NCBI GenBank assembly: GCA_036502085.1
Contig: DASXZD010000023.1
Span: 21,230-85,229, forward strand
Length of the DNA stretch: 64,000 bases
Direction of reading: 5' to 3'
Source: PALSA-505 sp036502085
Lineage (GTDB): Bacteria > Actinomycetota > Actinomycetes > Streptosporangiales > Streptosporangiaceae
This document shows positions 35,252 through 44,380 of the stretch, in pieces; the stretch's first letter is position 1; each line of letters starts with the position of its first letter. The position numbers and the translations under genes were made by a program. The notes under the pieces were generated by a model that was not told where the DNA came from, searched no databases, and saw only the letters and a list, made by a program, of their open reading frames with translations.

Positions 35252-35302
35252 GGCCCCGCCCCGCCGGCGGCCCCGCCCCGCCGGCGGTCCCGCCCCGCCG
35301 GC
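35252..35302. repeat. 17-bp GC-only tandem repeat
   Basis: Three consecutive 17-bp copies (one base change in the third), almost pure G/C, upstream of the PadR gene. No coding sense is seen. Confidence 0.75.
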
Positions 35303-35390
35303 GGCCCCCCCATCTTGGCACGACGCCGCTACCTGGGCTTACGCTCCGACCGGTAAGTCAGGACATGTCATACTCGTCCCGGCGAGGCTG

Positions 35391-35486
35391 GGATCACAGG
35401 GCAGGCCCAGCGACACCAGGAGCACAGGCCAGGGTCGGCGGCACCAGGATCACAGGTCAGGGGCGGCGGCACCAGGATCACAGGGC
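35391..35486. repeat. 28-bp tandem repeat running into the ammonia-lyase stop codon
   Basis: Three 28-bp copies starting GGATCACAGG / GGAGCACAGG (35391, 35419, 35447) plus a partial fourth at 35475 that contains the TGA stop of the lyase gene (complement of 35478-35480). Confidence 0.8.
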
Positions 35487-36923
35487 GGCGAACGCGACCA
35501 GCAGCCCGTCGGCCGCCTCGACGTCCCCGTCGAGAGGACGGTCCTCGACGCCGCCGTCCAGGGTGCCCGCGGCCAGATCGCAGGCCTGCCGCAGCGGACC
35601 GGGCGCCGGCCGCTGCCCGCGCAGCCGTAGCGCGCGGATTGCCGCGACCAGCTCGCAGCCGAGCACGATGCGGTACGCCGCCACGCAGTCGGTGCCGGCC
35701 CGCGCCGCCTGGGTGGAGAAGTTAGCCTGCTCCTCCAGCCCGCGCGAGAGCACCGCGGTGCCCAGCGCGGCGGGCGCCGCGAGCCGCCTGATGTCGGCCA
35801 GCGCCGAATGCGCCACGTACTCCAGCGCCATCACGCCGGAGCTGGCGGGCGCCTCGTCGGCCAGAAATGCCCGCAGCCCGGTGAAGGCCGGCTCGACTAG
35901 GGTGCCGAGCCGCGCGGCGGACAGCGCCGCGGTCTGGAACAGCGCCGCCCTGGTCGCGTCGAGCGCGAGACCCAGGTGCGCGGTGTAGAAGTTGCCGTTG
36001 TGGAACACTCCGCCCGCGGCCACATCCACCAGCGGGTTCTCGGCGGCTGCGTTCAGCTCGACTGAGAGCACCGCATCCAGCGCCGCCGCCGCGTCGACGG
36101 CGGCCCCATGCACCTGCGGCAGCGCACGGTAGCCGTACGGATCCTGGATCCGGCCCGGCGAGACGTCCTGACCGGCCAGCAGCTCGCGCATCCTGGCCGC
36201 GACCGCCCGCTGGCCCGGATGCGGCCTGGCCTCGTGCACGGCCGCCGCGTACGCCTCGACCGCGCCATCGACCGCCAGAAAGGACAGCGTCGCCACTACC
36301 GAAGAGGCGGCCAGCAGCTCCGTCAGGTCGGCGCAGCCGAGCGCGGCCTCGCCGATCGTCGCCGCGCTGCTGCTGATGAACGCCAGCGCGTCGGCCGGAT
36401 CGATCCGCATGGCCGGCAGCGTCCCGCCTCGCCAGGGCCGTTCGCCCAGGATGCACAGGGCGGTGGAGGCCAACGCGGTCAGATCCCCGGTGCCGATCGC
36501 CCCGACCATCCTGACCTGCGGGCTGAGGCCGAGGTTGAGCGCACGGGCGAGCACGTCGAGTAGCGCGGGGTCCACCCCGGAGCCGCCCCGGGCGAGCTGG
36601 TTGAGCCGCACCGCGAGCATGGCGCGGGACAGCGCGGGGCCGAGCATCGGCCCGGCCCCGCCGGCGTGGCTGCGCAGCAGCCGCAGCCCGTGGCCGGCGT
36701 CGTCGGCGGCCAGCGCGCGGTTGGCCCCCACGCCGGTGGTCCGGCCGTACACCGGCCTGGAGGCGGCCATCCGCCGTACCGCCTCACAGCTCAGCCTGGC
36801 GCGCTCGAATCCGGCCGGATCCACGGTCACGGCCGCGGCGTCCCGGGCGATCCGGCGCAGCTGCCCGCAGGTCATCACGGTGCCATCGATCAAGACCGGG
36901 CCGGCCGACGGCAGGTCAGGCAC
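35478..36923 (-). CDS. Aromatic amino acid (histidine/phenylalanine) ammonia-lyase homologue with altered MIO motif
   Basis: A 481-residue lyase-family protein. It keeps the substrate-loop tyrosine (Y59, PVYGRTTGVGANR), RIQDPYGYRALPQVHGA, GGVFHNGNFYTAHLG, and EEQANFSTQAA. The cofactor-forming Ala-Ser-Gly is replaced by Gly-Thr-Gly (VGAIGTGDLTALA, Thr145), where HAL has GASGDL. Whether a MIO prosthetic group can form is doubtful. The GTG at 36923 is chosen for GGAGG just upstream; a GTG at 36980 is possible. It is divergent from an OpuC-type transporter and about 6 kb from the hut genes. It could be the histidine lyase, a lyase for another aromatic amino acid, or a non-canonical enzyme. Confidence 0.82.
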   Translation of the reverse strand: MPDLPSAGPVLIDGTVMTCGQLRRIARDAAAVTVDPAGFERARLSCEAVRRMAASRPVYGRTTGVGANRALAADDAGHGLRLLRSHAGGAGPMLGPALSRAMLAVRLNQLARGGSGVDPALLDVLARALNLGLSPQVRMVGAIGTGDLTALASTALCILGERPWRGGTLPAMRIDPADALAFISSSAATIGEAALGCADLTELLAASSVVATLSFLAVDGAVEAYAAAVHEARPHPGQRAVAARMRELLAGQDVSPGRIQDPYGYRALPQVHGAAVDAAAALDAVLSVELNAAAENPLVDVAAGGVFHNGNFYTAHLGLALDATRAALFQTAALSAARLGTLVEPAFTGLRAFLADEAPASSGVMALEYVAHSALADIRRLAAPAALGTAVLSRGLEEQANFSTQAARAGTDCVAAYRIVLGCELVAAIRALRLRGQRPAPGPLRQACDLAAGTLDGGVEDRPLDGDVEAADGLLVAFAAL

Positions 36924-37179
36924 AAACCCCTCCAACTCTCCCGTAACAACTTCGTATTCACACCGTCGTGGCCTTGACACGCAACGGATACTTCACAAAC
37001 ATTGGCCGGATCATGCATGGCGCCCGGGTGGAAGGCGGGGGCGGCCCGAGAGCGCGGCTCCGGCGCCCTGACGCAGATCATGAAACCAGGCTTCGCCGGG
37101 GATATCCAGGGAACGTGAACGGGCACATGTCCGCCTATATCCTGTATCGTCAGCCGGCAAAGACGAGAAAGGTCACGCT

Positions 37180-38367
37180 TTGATCACCTTCGACAGCGTG
37201 ACGAAGCGGTATCCCGGCGGCACGGTCGCGGTGGACGAGCTGTATCTCGAAGTCCCGGCCGGCCAGACCATGGTGCTCGTCGGCCCCAGCGGGTGCGGGA
37301 AGACCACCTCGCTGCGCATGATCAACCGGATGATCGACCCGTCCGGCGGCCGGATCCTGCTCGACGGCAAGGACATCCAGCAGTCCAACCCGGCCATGCT
37401 GCGCCGCGGCATCGGCTACGTCATCCAGCAGGCGGGCCTGTTCCCGCACCGCACCATCGAGGACAACATCGCCACGGTGCCGCTGCTGACCGGCTGGTCG
37501 AAGCCGAAGGCCCGCGAGCGCGCCCGCGAGCTGATGGACCTGGTCGGCCTGGACGCGCAGATGGCGCGCCGGTACCCGCACCAGCTGTCCGGCGGCCAGC
37601 AGCAGCGAGTCGGCGTGGCCAGGGCGCTCGCCGCGGACCCGCCGGTGCTGCTGATGGACGAGCCGTTCAGCGCCGTCGACCCGATTGTCAGAGCCTCGCT
37701 GCAAGATGAGCTGCTGCGGCTGCAGGGCGAACTGCACAAGACCGTGGTCCTGGTCACGCACGACATCGAGGAGGCGATCAAGGTCGGCGACCAGGTGGCG
37801 ATCTTCCGGCCCGGCGGCAAGCTCGTCCAGGTGGACACGCCGCAGCGGCTGCTCGCCGCGCCCATCGACGACTACGTGGAGGACTTCCTCGGCTTCGACC
37901 GCGGCATCCGGCGACTGTCGTTCCTGGCCGCGGACGCGCTCGATCTGGAGACGGACACGGTGGTCCGGGCGGACACCCAGGCCGCCGCCGCGCTGGCGAA
38001 GGCCCGTGAGGCCGGCGCGCAATGGATTCTCGTGATTGATTCCGAACGGCTGCCGCAGGGGTGGATCGCTACGGGAAGCCTCGAGTCCATGCCGGGCGAC
38101 GCGACCCTCGCCGGGGCCGGGCTGAAGCGGTACGGCCACACGTTCCGGGCCGACACCGACTCGCTGCGGGCCGCGCTCGACGCCACCGTGCTCTCCCCGA
38201 CCGGCCAGGCCGTCGGGGTGGACGAGGCCGGCCGGGTGGTCGGCGTGACCTCGTATGACCGGCTGCGCGCCGCCATCCAGCGCGCCGACGAGTCCGACCA
38301 GCCCCGCCAGTCCGACCAGCCCCGCCAGTCCGGTCAGCCCGGCCAGGAGACGGTGCTGTCGTCATGA
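37180..38367 (+). CDS. opuCA: Glycine betaine/choline-type ABC transporter ATPase
   Basis: A 395-residue ATPase of the quaternary-amine family. Walker A GPSGCGKTT, Q-loop VIQQAGLFPHRTIEDNI, signature LSGGQQQRVGVARAL, Walker B LLMDEPFSAVDP, switch His in VTHDIEEA. The C-terminal third is CBS-like, followed by a (DQPRQS)n tail. TTG start at 37180 with AAAGG upstream. First gene of a four-gene operon; the TGA overlaps the next ATG. Powers osmolyte uptake. Confidence 0.92.
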   Translation: MITFDSVTKRYPGGTVAVDELYLEVPAGQTMVLVGPSGCGKTTSLRMINRMIDPSGGRILLDGKDIQQSNPAMLRRGIGYVIQQAGLFPHRTIEDNIATVPLLTGWSKPKARERARELMDLVGLDAQMARRYPHQLSGGQQQRVGVARALAADPPVLLMDEPFSAVDPIVRASLQDELLRLQGELHKTVVLVTHDIEEAIKVGDQVAIFRPGGKLVQVDTPQRLLAAPIDDYVEDFLGFDRGIRRLSFLAADALDLETDTVVRADTQAAAALAKAREAGAQWILVIDSERLPQGWIATGSLESMPGDATLAGAGLKRYGHTFRADTDSLRAALDATVLSPTGQAVGVDEAGRVVGVTSYDRLRAAIQRADESDQPRQSDQPRQSGQPGQETVLSS

Positions 38368-39062
38368 GCTGGGCCTTGAGCAACGCCAGCATGCTGGGCC
38401 ACCTCACCGGCCAGAACGCCTATCTGGCGCTGGTGCCGGTGCTGATCGGCCTGCTCATCTCGCTGCCGCTCGGGATCGTCAGCGCCCGCTGGGGCTGGCT
38501 GTACCCGCCGGTGCTGACGGTCACCAGCGTGCTGTACGCGCTGCCCGCCCTGGCGCTGTTCGTCGTGCTGATCGACTACACCGGCCTGACCGACACCACG
38601 GTGATGATCCCGCTCGTCATCTACTCGCTGGCCGTGCTGTTCCCCAGCGTGGTGGACGGGCTCCGCTCGGTGCCCGAACCGGTCCGGCAGGCCGCGGTCG
38701 CGATGGGCTTCGGCACCTGGCGGCGGCTGGCCACCGTCGAGCTTCCGATCGCGACCCCGATCGTGATCGCGGGCCTGCGGATCGCGTGCGTGTCGAGCAT
38801 CAGCCTGGTCAGCGTGGGTCAGCTGATCGGCACCGGCGGCCTCGGGTACCTGTTCATCGACGGCGAGCAGCGCGACTTCCCCACCGAGATCGTCGTGGGC
38901 ATCGTGCTCATCGTCGCCCTCGCGCTGGTCACCGACACCGTCCTGGTGCTGGCCCGCAGGTGGCTGACGCCGTGGCAGCGCGGCGCCGCGGCCACGGCCA
39001 CCACCCGGCGGGCCACCGTGCGGGCCGAGTTGCGGGTCCGGCCCGGGCCAGGAGGCATCTGA
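38364..39062 (+). CDS. OpuC-type ABC transporter permease 1
   Basis: A 232-residue inner-membrane permease of the BPD_transp_1 family with five to six helices. The EAA-like loop is VRQAAVAMGFGTWRRLATVELPIATPIVIAGLR. LALFVVLIDYTGLTDTTVMI and GTGGLGYLFIDG are typical of OpuCB/YehW permeases. ATGA overlap with the ATPase gene. Confidence 0.92.
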   Translation: MSWALSNASMLGHLTGQNAYLALVPVLIGLLISLPLGIVSARWGWLYPPVLTVTSVLYALPALALFVVLIDYTGLTDTTVMIPLVIYSLAVLFPSVVDGLRSVPEPVRQAAVAMGFGTWRRLATVELPIATPIVIAGLRIACVSSISLVSVGQLIGTGGLGYLFIDGEQRDFPTEIVVGIVLIVALALVTDTVLVLARRWLTPWQRGAAATATTRRATVRAELRVRPGPGGI

Positions 39063-39063
39063 G

Positions 39064-39741
39064 ATGAGCTTCTTCGTCTTCGCCTGGCACTGGCTCGCAA
39101 TGTCCAGTCACTGGCACGGCTCTAACGGGATCCCGGCCCGGTTCATCGAGCACGTGGAGTACACCGCGCTGGCGATGGCCATCGCCTCGGCCATCGCGCT
39201 GCCGGCCGGCGTGGCCATCGGGCACGCTGGCCGGGGCGGGCTGGCCGTGGTCAGCCTGGCCAACATCTGGCGGTCGCTGCCCACCCTCGGCCTGCTGGTG
39301 CTCGCCTTCATCAGGACCGGCGGTGCCCCCTGGGCCTGGCTGATCCCGCTGGTCGCGCTGGCCATCCCGCCGATCCTGGTGACCTCGTACGAGGGGGTGC
39401 TCGGCGTCGATCCTGACCTCAAGGACGCGGCCGCCGGAATGGGCATGACCCCCTGGCAGGTTCTGTCCAGGGTGGAGGTGCCCGTGGCGCTGCCGTTGAT
39501 CCTGCTCGGCTTGCGCACGGCCACGATCCAGGTGGTCGCGACCGCGACCATCGCCGCCTACATCAGCCTGGGCGGTTTCGGCCGCTACATCATCGACGGA
39601 CTGGCCAGCAACGACTACGGGCTGGTCGCGGGGGGTGCCGTCTGCGTGGTCCTGCTCGCCCTGATCTGCCAGTTCGCCTTCACCGGCCTGTCCCGCCTCA
39701 TCGTCCCGGCCGGCCTGCGCCAGCAGGCCCGGCAGTCTTGA
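39064..39741 (+). CDS. OpuC-type ABC transporter permease 2
   Basis: A 225-residue second permease with YTALAMAIASAIALPAGVAIGH, a LRSLPTLGLL-like stretch, the coupling loop KDAAAGMGMTPWQVLSRVEVPVALPLILLGLR, and SLGGFGRYIIDGL. One base separates it from the stop of permease 1. Forms the heterodimeric channel with it. Confidence 0.92.
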   Translation: MSFFVFAWHWLAMSSHWHGSNGIPARFIEHVEYTALAMAIASAIALPAGVAIGHAGRGGLAVVSLANIWRSLPTLGLLVLAFIRTGGAPWAWLIPLVALAIPPILVTSYEGVLGVDPDLKDAAAGMGMTPWQVLSRVEVPVALPLILLGLRTATIQVVATATIAAYISLGGFGRYIIDGLASNDYGLVAGGAVCVVLLALICQFAFTGLSRLIVPAGLRQQARQS

Positions 39742-39785
39742 TCGCTTGTGAATGCCATGGATGTGTCACGGAAGGAAAGTGCACC

Positions 39786-40757
39786 ATGCACCGCATAACC
39801 ACGCACAGGATTCCCATCCTGGGGATCGCCCCGGCCAGATCGCGGACCTATGCGGCCATCGGCGTCGCCGCCGCGGTCGGCCTGACCCTCGCCGCCTGCG
39901 GCAGCAGCGGCGGCGGTGGCAAGTCGTCTAACCCGCTGTCCGGCAGCGCCACCGGCAAGGTGGTCATCGGCTCGGCCAACTTCCCCGAGGATGAGCTGCT
40001 GGCTCAGATCTACGCCACCGCCCTGCAGGACCACGGGATCAAGGTCAGCACCAAGTTCAACATCGGCGCCCGCGAGGTCTACTACCCGCAGATCGAAAAG
40101 GGCACGGTCACGATCATTCCCGAGTACAACGGCGCACTGCTGACCACCTCGGTGGACAAGACCAGCACGGCGGCGAGCACCGCCGACGTGGACGCCGCGC
40201 TGACCGCCGGGCTGCCCAGCTCGCTGGAGATACTCAACCCGTCCACGGCCATCGACTCGGACTCGGTCACGGTCACCCAGGCGACCGCCACGAGGGATCA
40301 CCTGAAGTCGATCACCGACCTGAAGCCCTTCGCCGGCAGCATGATCTTCGGCGGGCCGCCGGAGCTCAAGACCCGCGCCGACGGCATCCCCGGGCTGATC
40401 AAGAACTACGGGCTGCATTTCAAGGCCTTCCAGCCGACCGACGAGTCGAGCACGGTCACGTTCACCGACCTGACCAACGGCAAGGTGCAGGCCGCCGACG
40501 TGTTCACCACCTCGCCGCAGATCCTCTCCGACCACCTCGTGGTGCTCACCGACCCGAAGAACAACTTCGCCGCGCAGAACGTCATCCCGCTGGTCTACAA
40601 GAAGGGCGTCAACGCGAAGATCGTGAGCATCCTGAACGCGATCTCGGCCAAGCTGACCACGGCCGCCCTGCTGCAGATGGACAACGCTCTGGTCGTGGAC
40701 CACGCGAGCTACACGCAGGTCGCATCCGGGTTCGTCTCGCAAGAGGGCCTGGGCTAA
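39786..40757 (+). CDS. opuCC: Glycine betaine/carnitine/choline-binding lipoprotein
   Basis: A 323-residue substrate-binding lipoprotein. Signal peptide with lipobox LTLAACGSS (mature Cys about residue 40), then VVIGSANFPEDELLAQIYATAL, EVYYPQIEKGTVTIIPEYNGALL and NGKVQAADVFTTSPQILSDHLVVLTDPKNNF, matching the OpuAC/ProX-like QAT family. AAGGAAAG lies upstream of ATG 39786. Last gene of the operon, followed by a strong hairpin. Confidence 0.92.
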   Translation: MHRITTHRIPILGIAPARSRTYAAIGVAAAVGLTLAACGSSGGGGKSSNPLSGSATGKVVIGSANFPEDELLAQIYATALQDHGIKVSTKFNIGAREVYYPQIEKGTVTIIPEYNGALLTTSVDKTSTAASTADVDAALTAGLPSSLEILNPSTAIDSDSVTVTQATATRDHLKSITDLKPFAGSMIFGGPPELKTRADGIPGLIKNYGLHFKAFQPTDESSTVTFTDLTNGKVQAADVFTTSPQILSDHLVVLTDPKNNFAAQNVIPLVYKKGVNAKIVSILNAISAKLTTAALLQMDNALVVDHASYTQVASGFVSQEGLG

Positions 40758-40782
40758 CCGATCGCTGCTGTTGATCCGGTCC

Positions 40783-40820
40783 TGGCCGCCCGCGCCTGCG
40801 GCTGCAGGTGCGGGCGGCCA
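40783..40820 (+). terminator. Hairpin terminator after osmolyte transporter operon
   Basis: 17-bp arms (40783-40799, 40804-40820) with one G-U-compatible mismatch and a 4-nt loop, beginning 25 nt after the lipoprotein stop codon. No T-run follows. Confidence 0.8.
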
Positions 40821-40952
40821 CCCGGTGTAGTTCGCCCGGCGGAGTCGATCTCGGGTAGGTAACATTGATTGCGAGCCGTAGTCGACCTTCGTTACTTTAT
40901 TCACGCCTGACACCAAGCTCGGCTAAAGGTGTCCAGATGCCCCGGGAGAAGG

Positions 40953-41597
40953 ATGCGACCGCGTAGCGTGAGTCTTCTGCTCGCAACGCCGTTTGTCCTG
41001 CTCATCGCGCTATGCGCGGCCTGCGGCTCCCAGTCGCCCGGCACGTTCCACCCCGAGGGGAACAGCGTGGCCGCCGATAGCCCGCCCGCCTCGACCCCGT
41101 CCGGGCCGGTGCCGTTCCCCGGCAAGGTCACCTTCGAGTTCGACCCGCTGCCCGCGGATCCGGCGCAGTACGCAATCGTCACCGCGGACCGCAAGTTCGT
41201 CCTCGCCTACTACTACGCGGTCTACACCGGCGGCAAGAGCGACGCGTACGCGTCATACACCGGCGAGAAGAGCGTCCAGCTCAGTGTGGCCGGCGACATC
41301 ACTCAGCAGGTGAACGAGCACCGCGGCTACTCCGGCGTGACGAAGTACTTCGACACGACCGTGCAGCCAGCCCCCGGCCTCAACGGCGAGCAGCAGGTCA
41401 GCTACTGCGTGGACGAGTCCCAGCTGCACCACACCGACATCCGCACCGGCCGCGTGGTGCCCAAGGGCTACTCGGCGGATCACCAGTACTACCTGGAGAG
41501 CGACATGCTGGCGAAGAGCAAGCAGGGCGCATGGCAGGTGGTCGGCACACTTGTCACCTACTACCCGAACGGTCAAGCCCGGGAGTGCAAATCATGA
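40953..41597 (+). CDS. Putative lipoprotein of unknown function
   Basis: A 214-residue protein with signal peptide and lipobox ALCAACGSQ (Cys at about residue 24). A Pro/Ser/Ala linker is followed by a compact domain of about 150 residues with a Tyr-rich stretch (VLAYYYAVYTGGKSDAYASYTGEKSV) and two cysteines (SYCVDES, ARECKS) that may pair. I do not recognise the family. GGGAG lies 4 nt before the ATG at 40953; a GTG at 40929 is an alternative. ATGA overlap with the next gene suggests a secreted pair. Confidence 0.78.
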   Translation: MRPRSVSLLLATPFVLLIALCAACGSQSPGTFHPEGNSVAADSPPASTPSGPVPFPGKVTFEFDPLPADPAQYAIVTADRKFVLAYYYAVYTGGKSDAYASYTGEKSVQLSVAGDITQQVNEHRGYSGVTKYFDTTVQPAPGLNGEQQVSYCVDESQLHHTDIRTGRVVPKGYSADHQYYLESDMLAKSKQGAWQVVGTLVTYYPNGQARECKS

Positions 41598-42574
41598 GTC
41601 ACCGTCGTGCCGCCCGGTTCCTGTTCACCATGACGGCTGCCGTCTCATCCGGCCTGCTGGCCGCCACGCTGGCGGCCGCGCCTGCCCTCGCGGACGCGCC
41701 GGGCGGCGGGGGCGGCGCGGGCTGCACGGGACAGAGCTGCTGGGTCTCGATGGAGAGCCAGTACATCCACCTGAGCGGCGACTACACGATGGCCCCCACC
41801 GGCTTCGCCAACGTGGCTGTCCCGGCGCCGCCGTGCTGGATGACCCCGCTGATCAGCGGCCCCGAGATGTACGCACTTTATGAGGCGAGCAAGAACCAGC
41901 AGGTAGGCCCCAGCGGCCAGAACTCCTGGGCCGGCTACGCGCAGTGGATCGCGCAGATCAAGCAGGAGAAGAACTCGCCCGGCGAGTGGTACGTGCCGGA
42001 GATGTACGGCACGGCGGCCGGCTTCGCGTGCGGCGCCAAGCTGCCGCTGCTCGAATGGGTCCCCCCCGGCACCGCCCCCCAGGCACCTCCTATCCCCATG
42101 TCCACGCTGGCCGCTTACGCCTACGACCACCTCAAGGTTCCGACCCCCCATCTGGTGGTCAACCCGGCCGCCAAGAACTTCGTGAGCCTGCCGACCTACG
42201 TCTGGGCCACGGCAGCGGGCGGGGGCAACATGCCGGCCAGACTCACCATCACTGCGTCCAGCGGCGGCAACTCGGCCACGCTCATCGCCACCCCGGGGCA
42301 GCTCAGCGTCTCCGCCAGCCAGCCGGCGGCCTACTCGTCGGGCTGTACGGCGAGCGGGTCTAAGTACCCCATTGGCCACGCCCCGGCGAACTCGGGGCCG
42401 GGCGTCATACCTGACTGCGGTGTCGTCTTCACCGCGCCGAGCAAGGCGGCCACGATCCAGGGCAGCCTGACCTGGGATATTGCCCCCCCGCCGGGAACCG
42501 GGCCGTTTGCCCCGATCACGGTGGGCGGGACCAGGACCGTGAGCGTCGCGGAGATCCAGAACCTCAACGGGTGA
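41594..42574 (+). CDS. Secreted protein of unknown function
   Basis: A 326-residue exported protein. Its signal peptide (about residues 1-33) ends AAAPALADAP, followed by a Gly-rich linker and a Trp/Tyr/Pro-rich domain (CTGQSCWVSMESQYIHLSGDY, NSWAGYAQWIAQIKQEKNSPGEWYVPEMYG) and a C-terminal beta-rich half with ARLTITASSGGNSATL. Five to six cysteines are consistent with extracellular disulfides. No family recognised. Start overlaps the stop of the lipoprotein gene (ATGA), so the two are probably co-secreted partners. Confidence 0.78.
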   Translation: MSHRRAARFLFTMTAAVSSGLLAATLAAAPALADAPGGGGGAGCTGQSCWVSMESQYIHLSGDYTMAPTGFANVAVPAPPCWMTPLISGPEMYALYEASKNQQVGPSGQNSWAGYAQWIAQIKQEKNSPGEWYVPEMYGTAAGFACGAKLPLLEWVPPGTAPQAPPIPMSTLAAYAYDHLKVPTPHLVVNPAAKNFVSLPTYVWATAAGGGNMPARLTITASSGGNSATLIATPGQLSVSASQPAAYSSGCTASGSKYPIGHAPANSGPGVIPDCGVVFTAPSKAATIQGSLTWDIAPPPGTGPFAPITVGGTRTVSVAEIQNLNG

Positions 42575-42637
42575 CGGCGCGGGTCGGCTGGCTAAGCTGG
42601 CTCAGCAGGCTGGCCGACGAGGTTCAGGGAGCGCCGC

Positions 42638-44380
42638 ATGACCGCAGAGCACGGTGCTGGTTCAGAGCATGCTAGTTCAGCGCGTGCCGGGGCAGGGCAG
42701 GCCAGCGCGGGTCGTCGCGGGGCCGGGCCCCGGCCGGTTCGCGCCCCCCGCGGACCGTCCCTGACCTGCAAGAGCTGGCCGCAGGAAGCGGCTATGCGGA
42801 TGCTGATGAACAACCTCGACCCTGAGGTGGCCGAGCATCCGGACCAGCTGGTCGTGTACGGCGGCTCGGGCCGCGCCGCGCGCAGCTGGGACGCCTACGA
42901 CGCGATCGTCGCGTCGCTGACCAACCTGGACGACGACGAGACCCTGCTGGTCCAGTCGGGCAAGCCGGTCGGCGTGTTCCGTACGCACGAGTGGGCACCG
43001 CGGGTGCTGATCGCCAACTCGATGCTCGTGCCGCAGTGGGCCACCTGGGAGGAGTTCCGGCGGCTGGAGAGCCTGGGCCTGACCATGTACGGCCAGATGA
43101 CGGCCGGCTCGTGGATCTACATCGGCACCCAGGGCATCCTGCAGGGCACCTACGAGACGTTCGCCGCGGTCGCGGTGAAGCGGTTCGGCGGCACGCTGGC
43201 CGGCACGATCACGCTGACCGCCGGCCTCGGCGGCATGGGCGGCGCGCAGCCGCTGGCCGTGACCATGAACGGCGGCGTGGCCATCTGCGTGGACTGCGAC
43301 CCGGCCAGCATCGCCCGCCGGATCGAGCACGGCTACCTGGACGAGGCCGCCGACAGCGTGGACGACGCGATCCGCCGGGCGGTCGCCGCCCGCGACGCCG
43401 GCACGCCGCTGTCGATCGGCGTGCTGGGCAACGCCGCCGACGTGTTCCCCGCCGTGCTCACGATGGGCGCGCCCATCGACATCGTCACCGACCAGACTTC
43501 GGCGCATGACCCGCTGAGCTACCTGCCGCGCGGCGTCGCGCTCGAAGACATGGGCGCGCTGCGCGCCGAAGATCCGGCCGGCTTCACCCGGCGAGCCCGC
43601 GAGTCGATGGCGGCCCACGTCGAGGCGATGGTCGGCTTCCTGGACGCCGGCGCCGAGGTGTTCGACTACGGCAACTCGATCCGCGGCGAAGCGGAACTGG
43701 CCGGCTACCAGCGCGCCTTCGACTTCCCCGGCTTCGTCCCCGCCTACATCAGGCCGCTGTTCTGCGAGGGCAAGGGCCCGTTCCGCTGGGCCGCGCTGTC
43801 CGGCGACCCGAAAGACATCGCGGTCACCGACGCGGCGATACTCGACCTGTTCCCCGAGAACGAGCCGCTGGCCAGGTGGATCCGGCTGGCCGGCGAGAAG
43901 GTGCACTTCCAGGGCCTGCCGGCCCGGATCTGCTGGCTCGGCTACGGCGAGCGGCACCGGGCCGGGATGGCCTTCAACGATCTCGTCGCACGCGGCGAGG
44001 TCGCCGCGCCGATCGCGCTCGGCCGTGATCACCTGGACTGCGGCTCGGTCGCCTCGCCGTACCGGGAGACCGAGGCGATGGCCGACGGCTCGGACGCGAT
44101 CGGCGACTGGCCCATACTGAACGCCCTGCTCAACGTCTCGTCCGGCGCATCCTGGGTGAGCGTGCACCACGGCGGCGGCGTCGGCATCGGCCGGTCGCTG
44201 CACGCCGGCCAGGTCTGCGTCGCCGACGGCTCCGAGCTGGCCGGCCGCAAGCTGGAGCGGGTACTGACCAACGACCCGGGCATGGGCGTGATCAGGCACA
44301 CCGACGCGGGCTACGAGCGCGCGGCCGAGGTCGCCACCGAGCGCGGCGTGAAGATCCCGATGGGCACCTCTGGCTCATGA
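42638..44380 (+). CDS. hutU: Urocanate hydratase
   Basis: Converts urocanate to 4-imidazolone-5-propionate with tightly bound NAD. The 580-residue protein has PSLTCKSWPQEAAMRMLMNNLDPEVAE, GSWIYIGTQGILQGTYETF, LTAGLGGMGGAQPLAVTMNGG (NAD site), and the active-site region DHLDCGSVASPYRETEAMADG followed by VHHGGGVGIGRSLHAGQV. An extra 40 Ala/Gly/Arg-rich residues precede the homologous part, yet GGGAG sits 6 nt before this ATG, supporting the long form. First gene of a coupled operon with the M20 amidohydrolase and hutF. Confidence 0.96.
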   Translation: MTAEHGAGSEHASSARAGAGQASAGRRGAGPRPVRAPRGPSLTCKSWPQEAAMRMLMNNLDPEVAEHPDQLVVYGGSGRAARSWDAYDAIVASLTNLDDDETLLVQSGKPVGVFRTHEWAPRVLIANSMLVPQWATWEEFRRLESLGLTMYGQMTAGSWIYIGTQGILQGTYETFAAVAVKRFGGTLAGTITLTAGLGGMGGAQPLAVTMNGGVAICVDCDPASIARRIEHGYLDEAADSVDDAIRRAVAARDAGTPLSIGVLGNAADVFPAVLTMGAPIDIVTDQTSAHDPLSYLPRGVALEDMGALRAEDPAGFTRRARESMAAHVEAMVGFLDAGAEVFDYGNSIRGEAELAGYQRAFDFPGFVPAYIRPLFCEGKGPFRWAALSGDPKDIAVTDAAILDLFPENEPLARWIRLAGEKVHFQGLPARICWLGYGERHRAGMAFNDLVARGEVAAPIALGRDHLDCGSVASPYRETEAMADGSDAIGDWPILNALLNVSSGASWVSVHHGGGVGIGRSLHAGQVCVADGSELAGRKLERVLTNDPGMGVIRHTDAGYERAAEVATERGVKIPMGTSGS

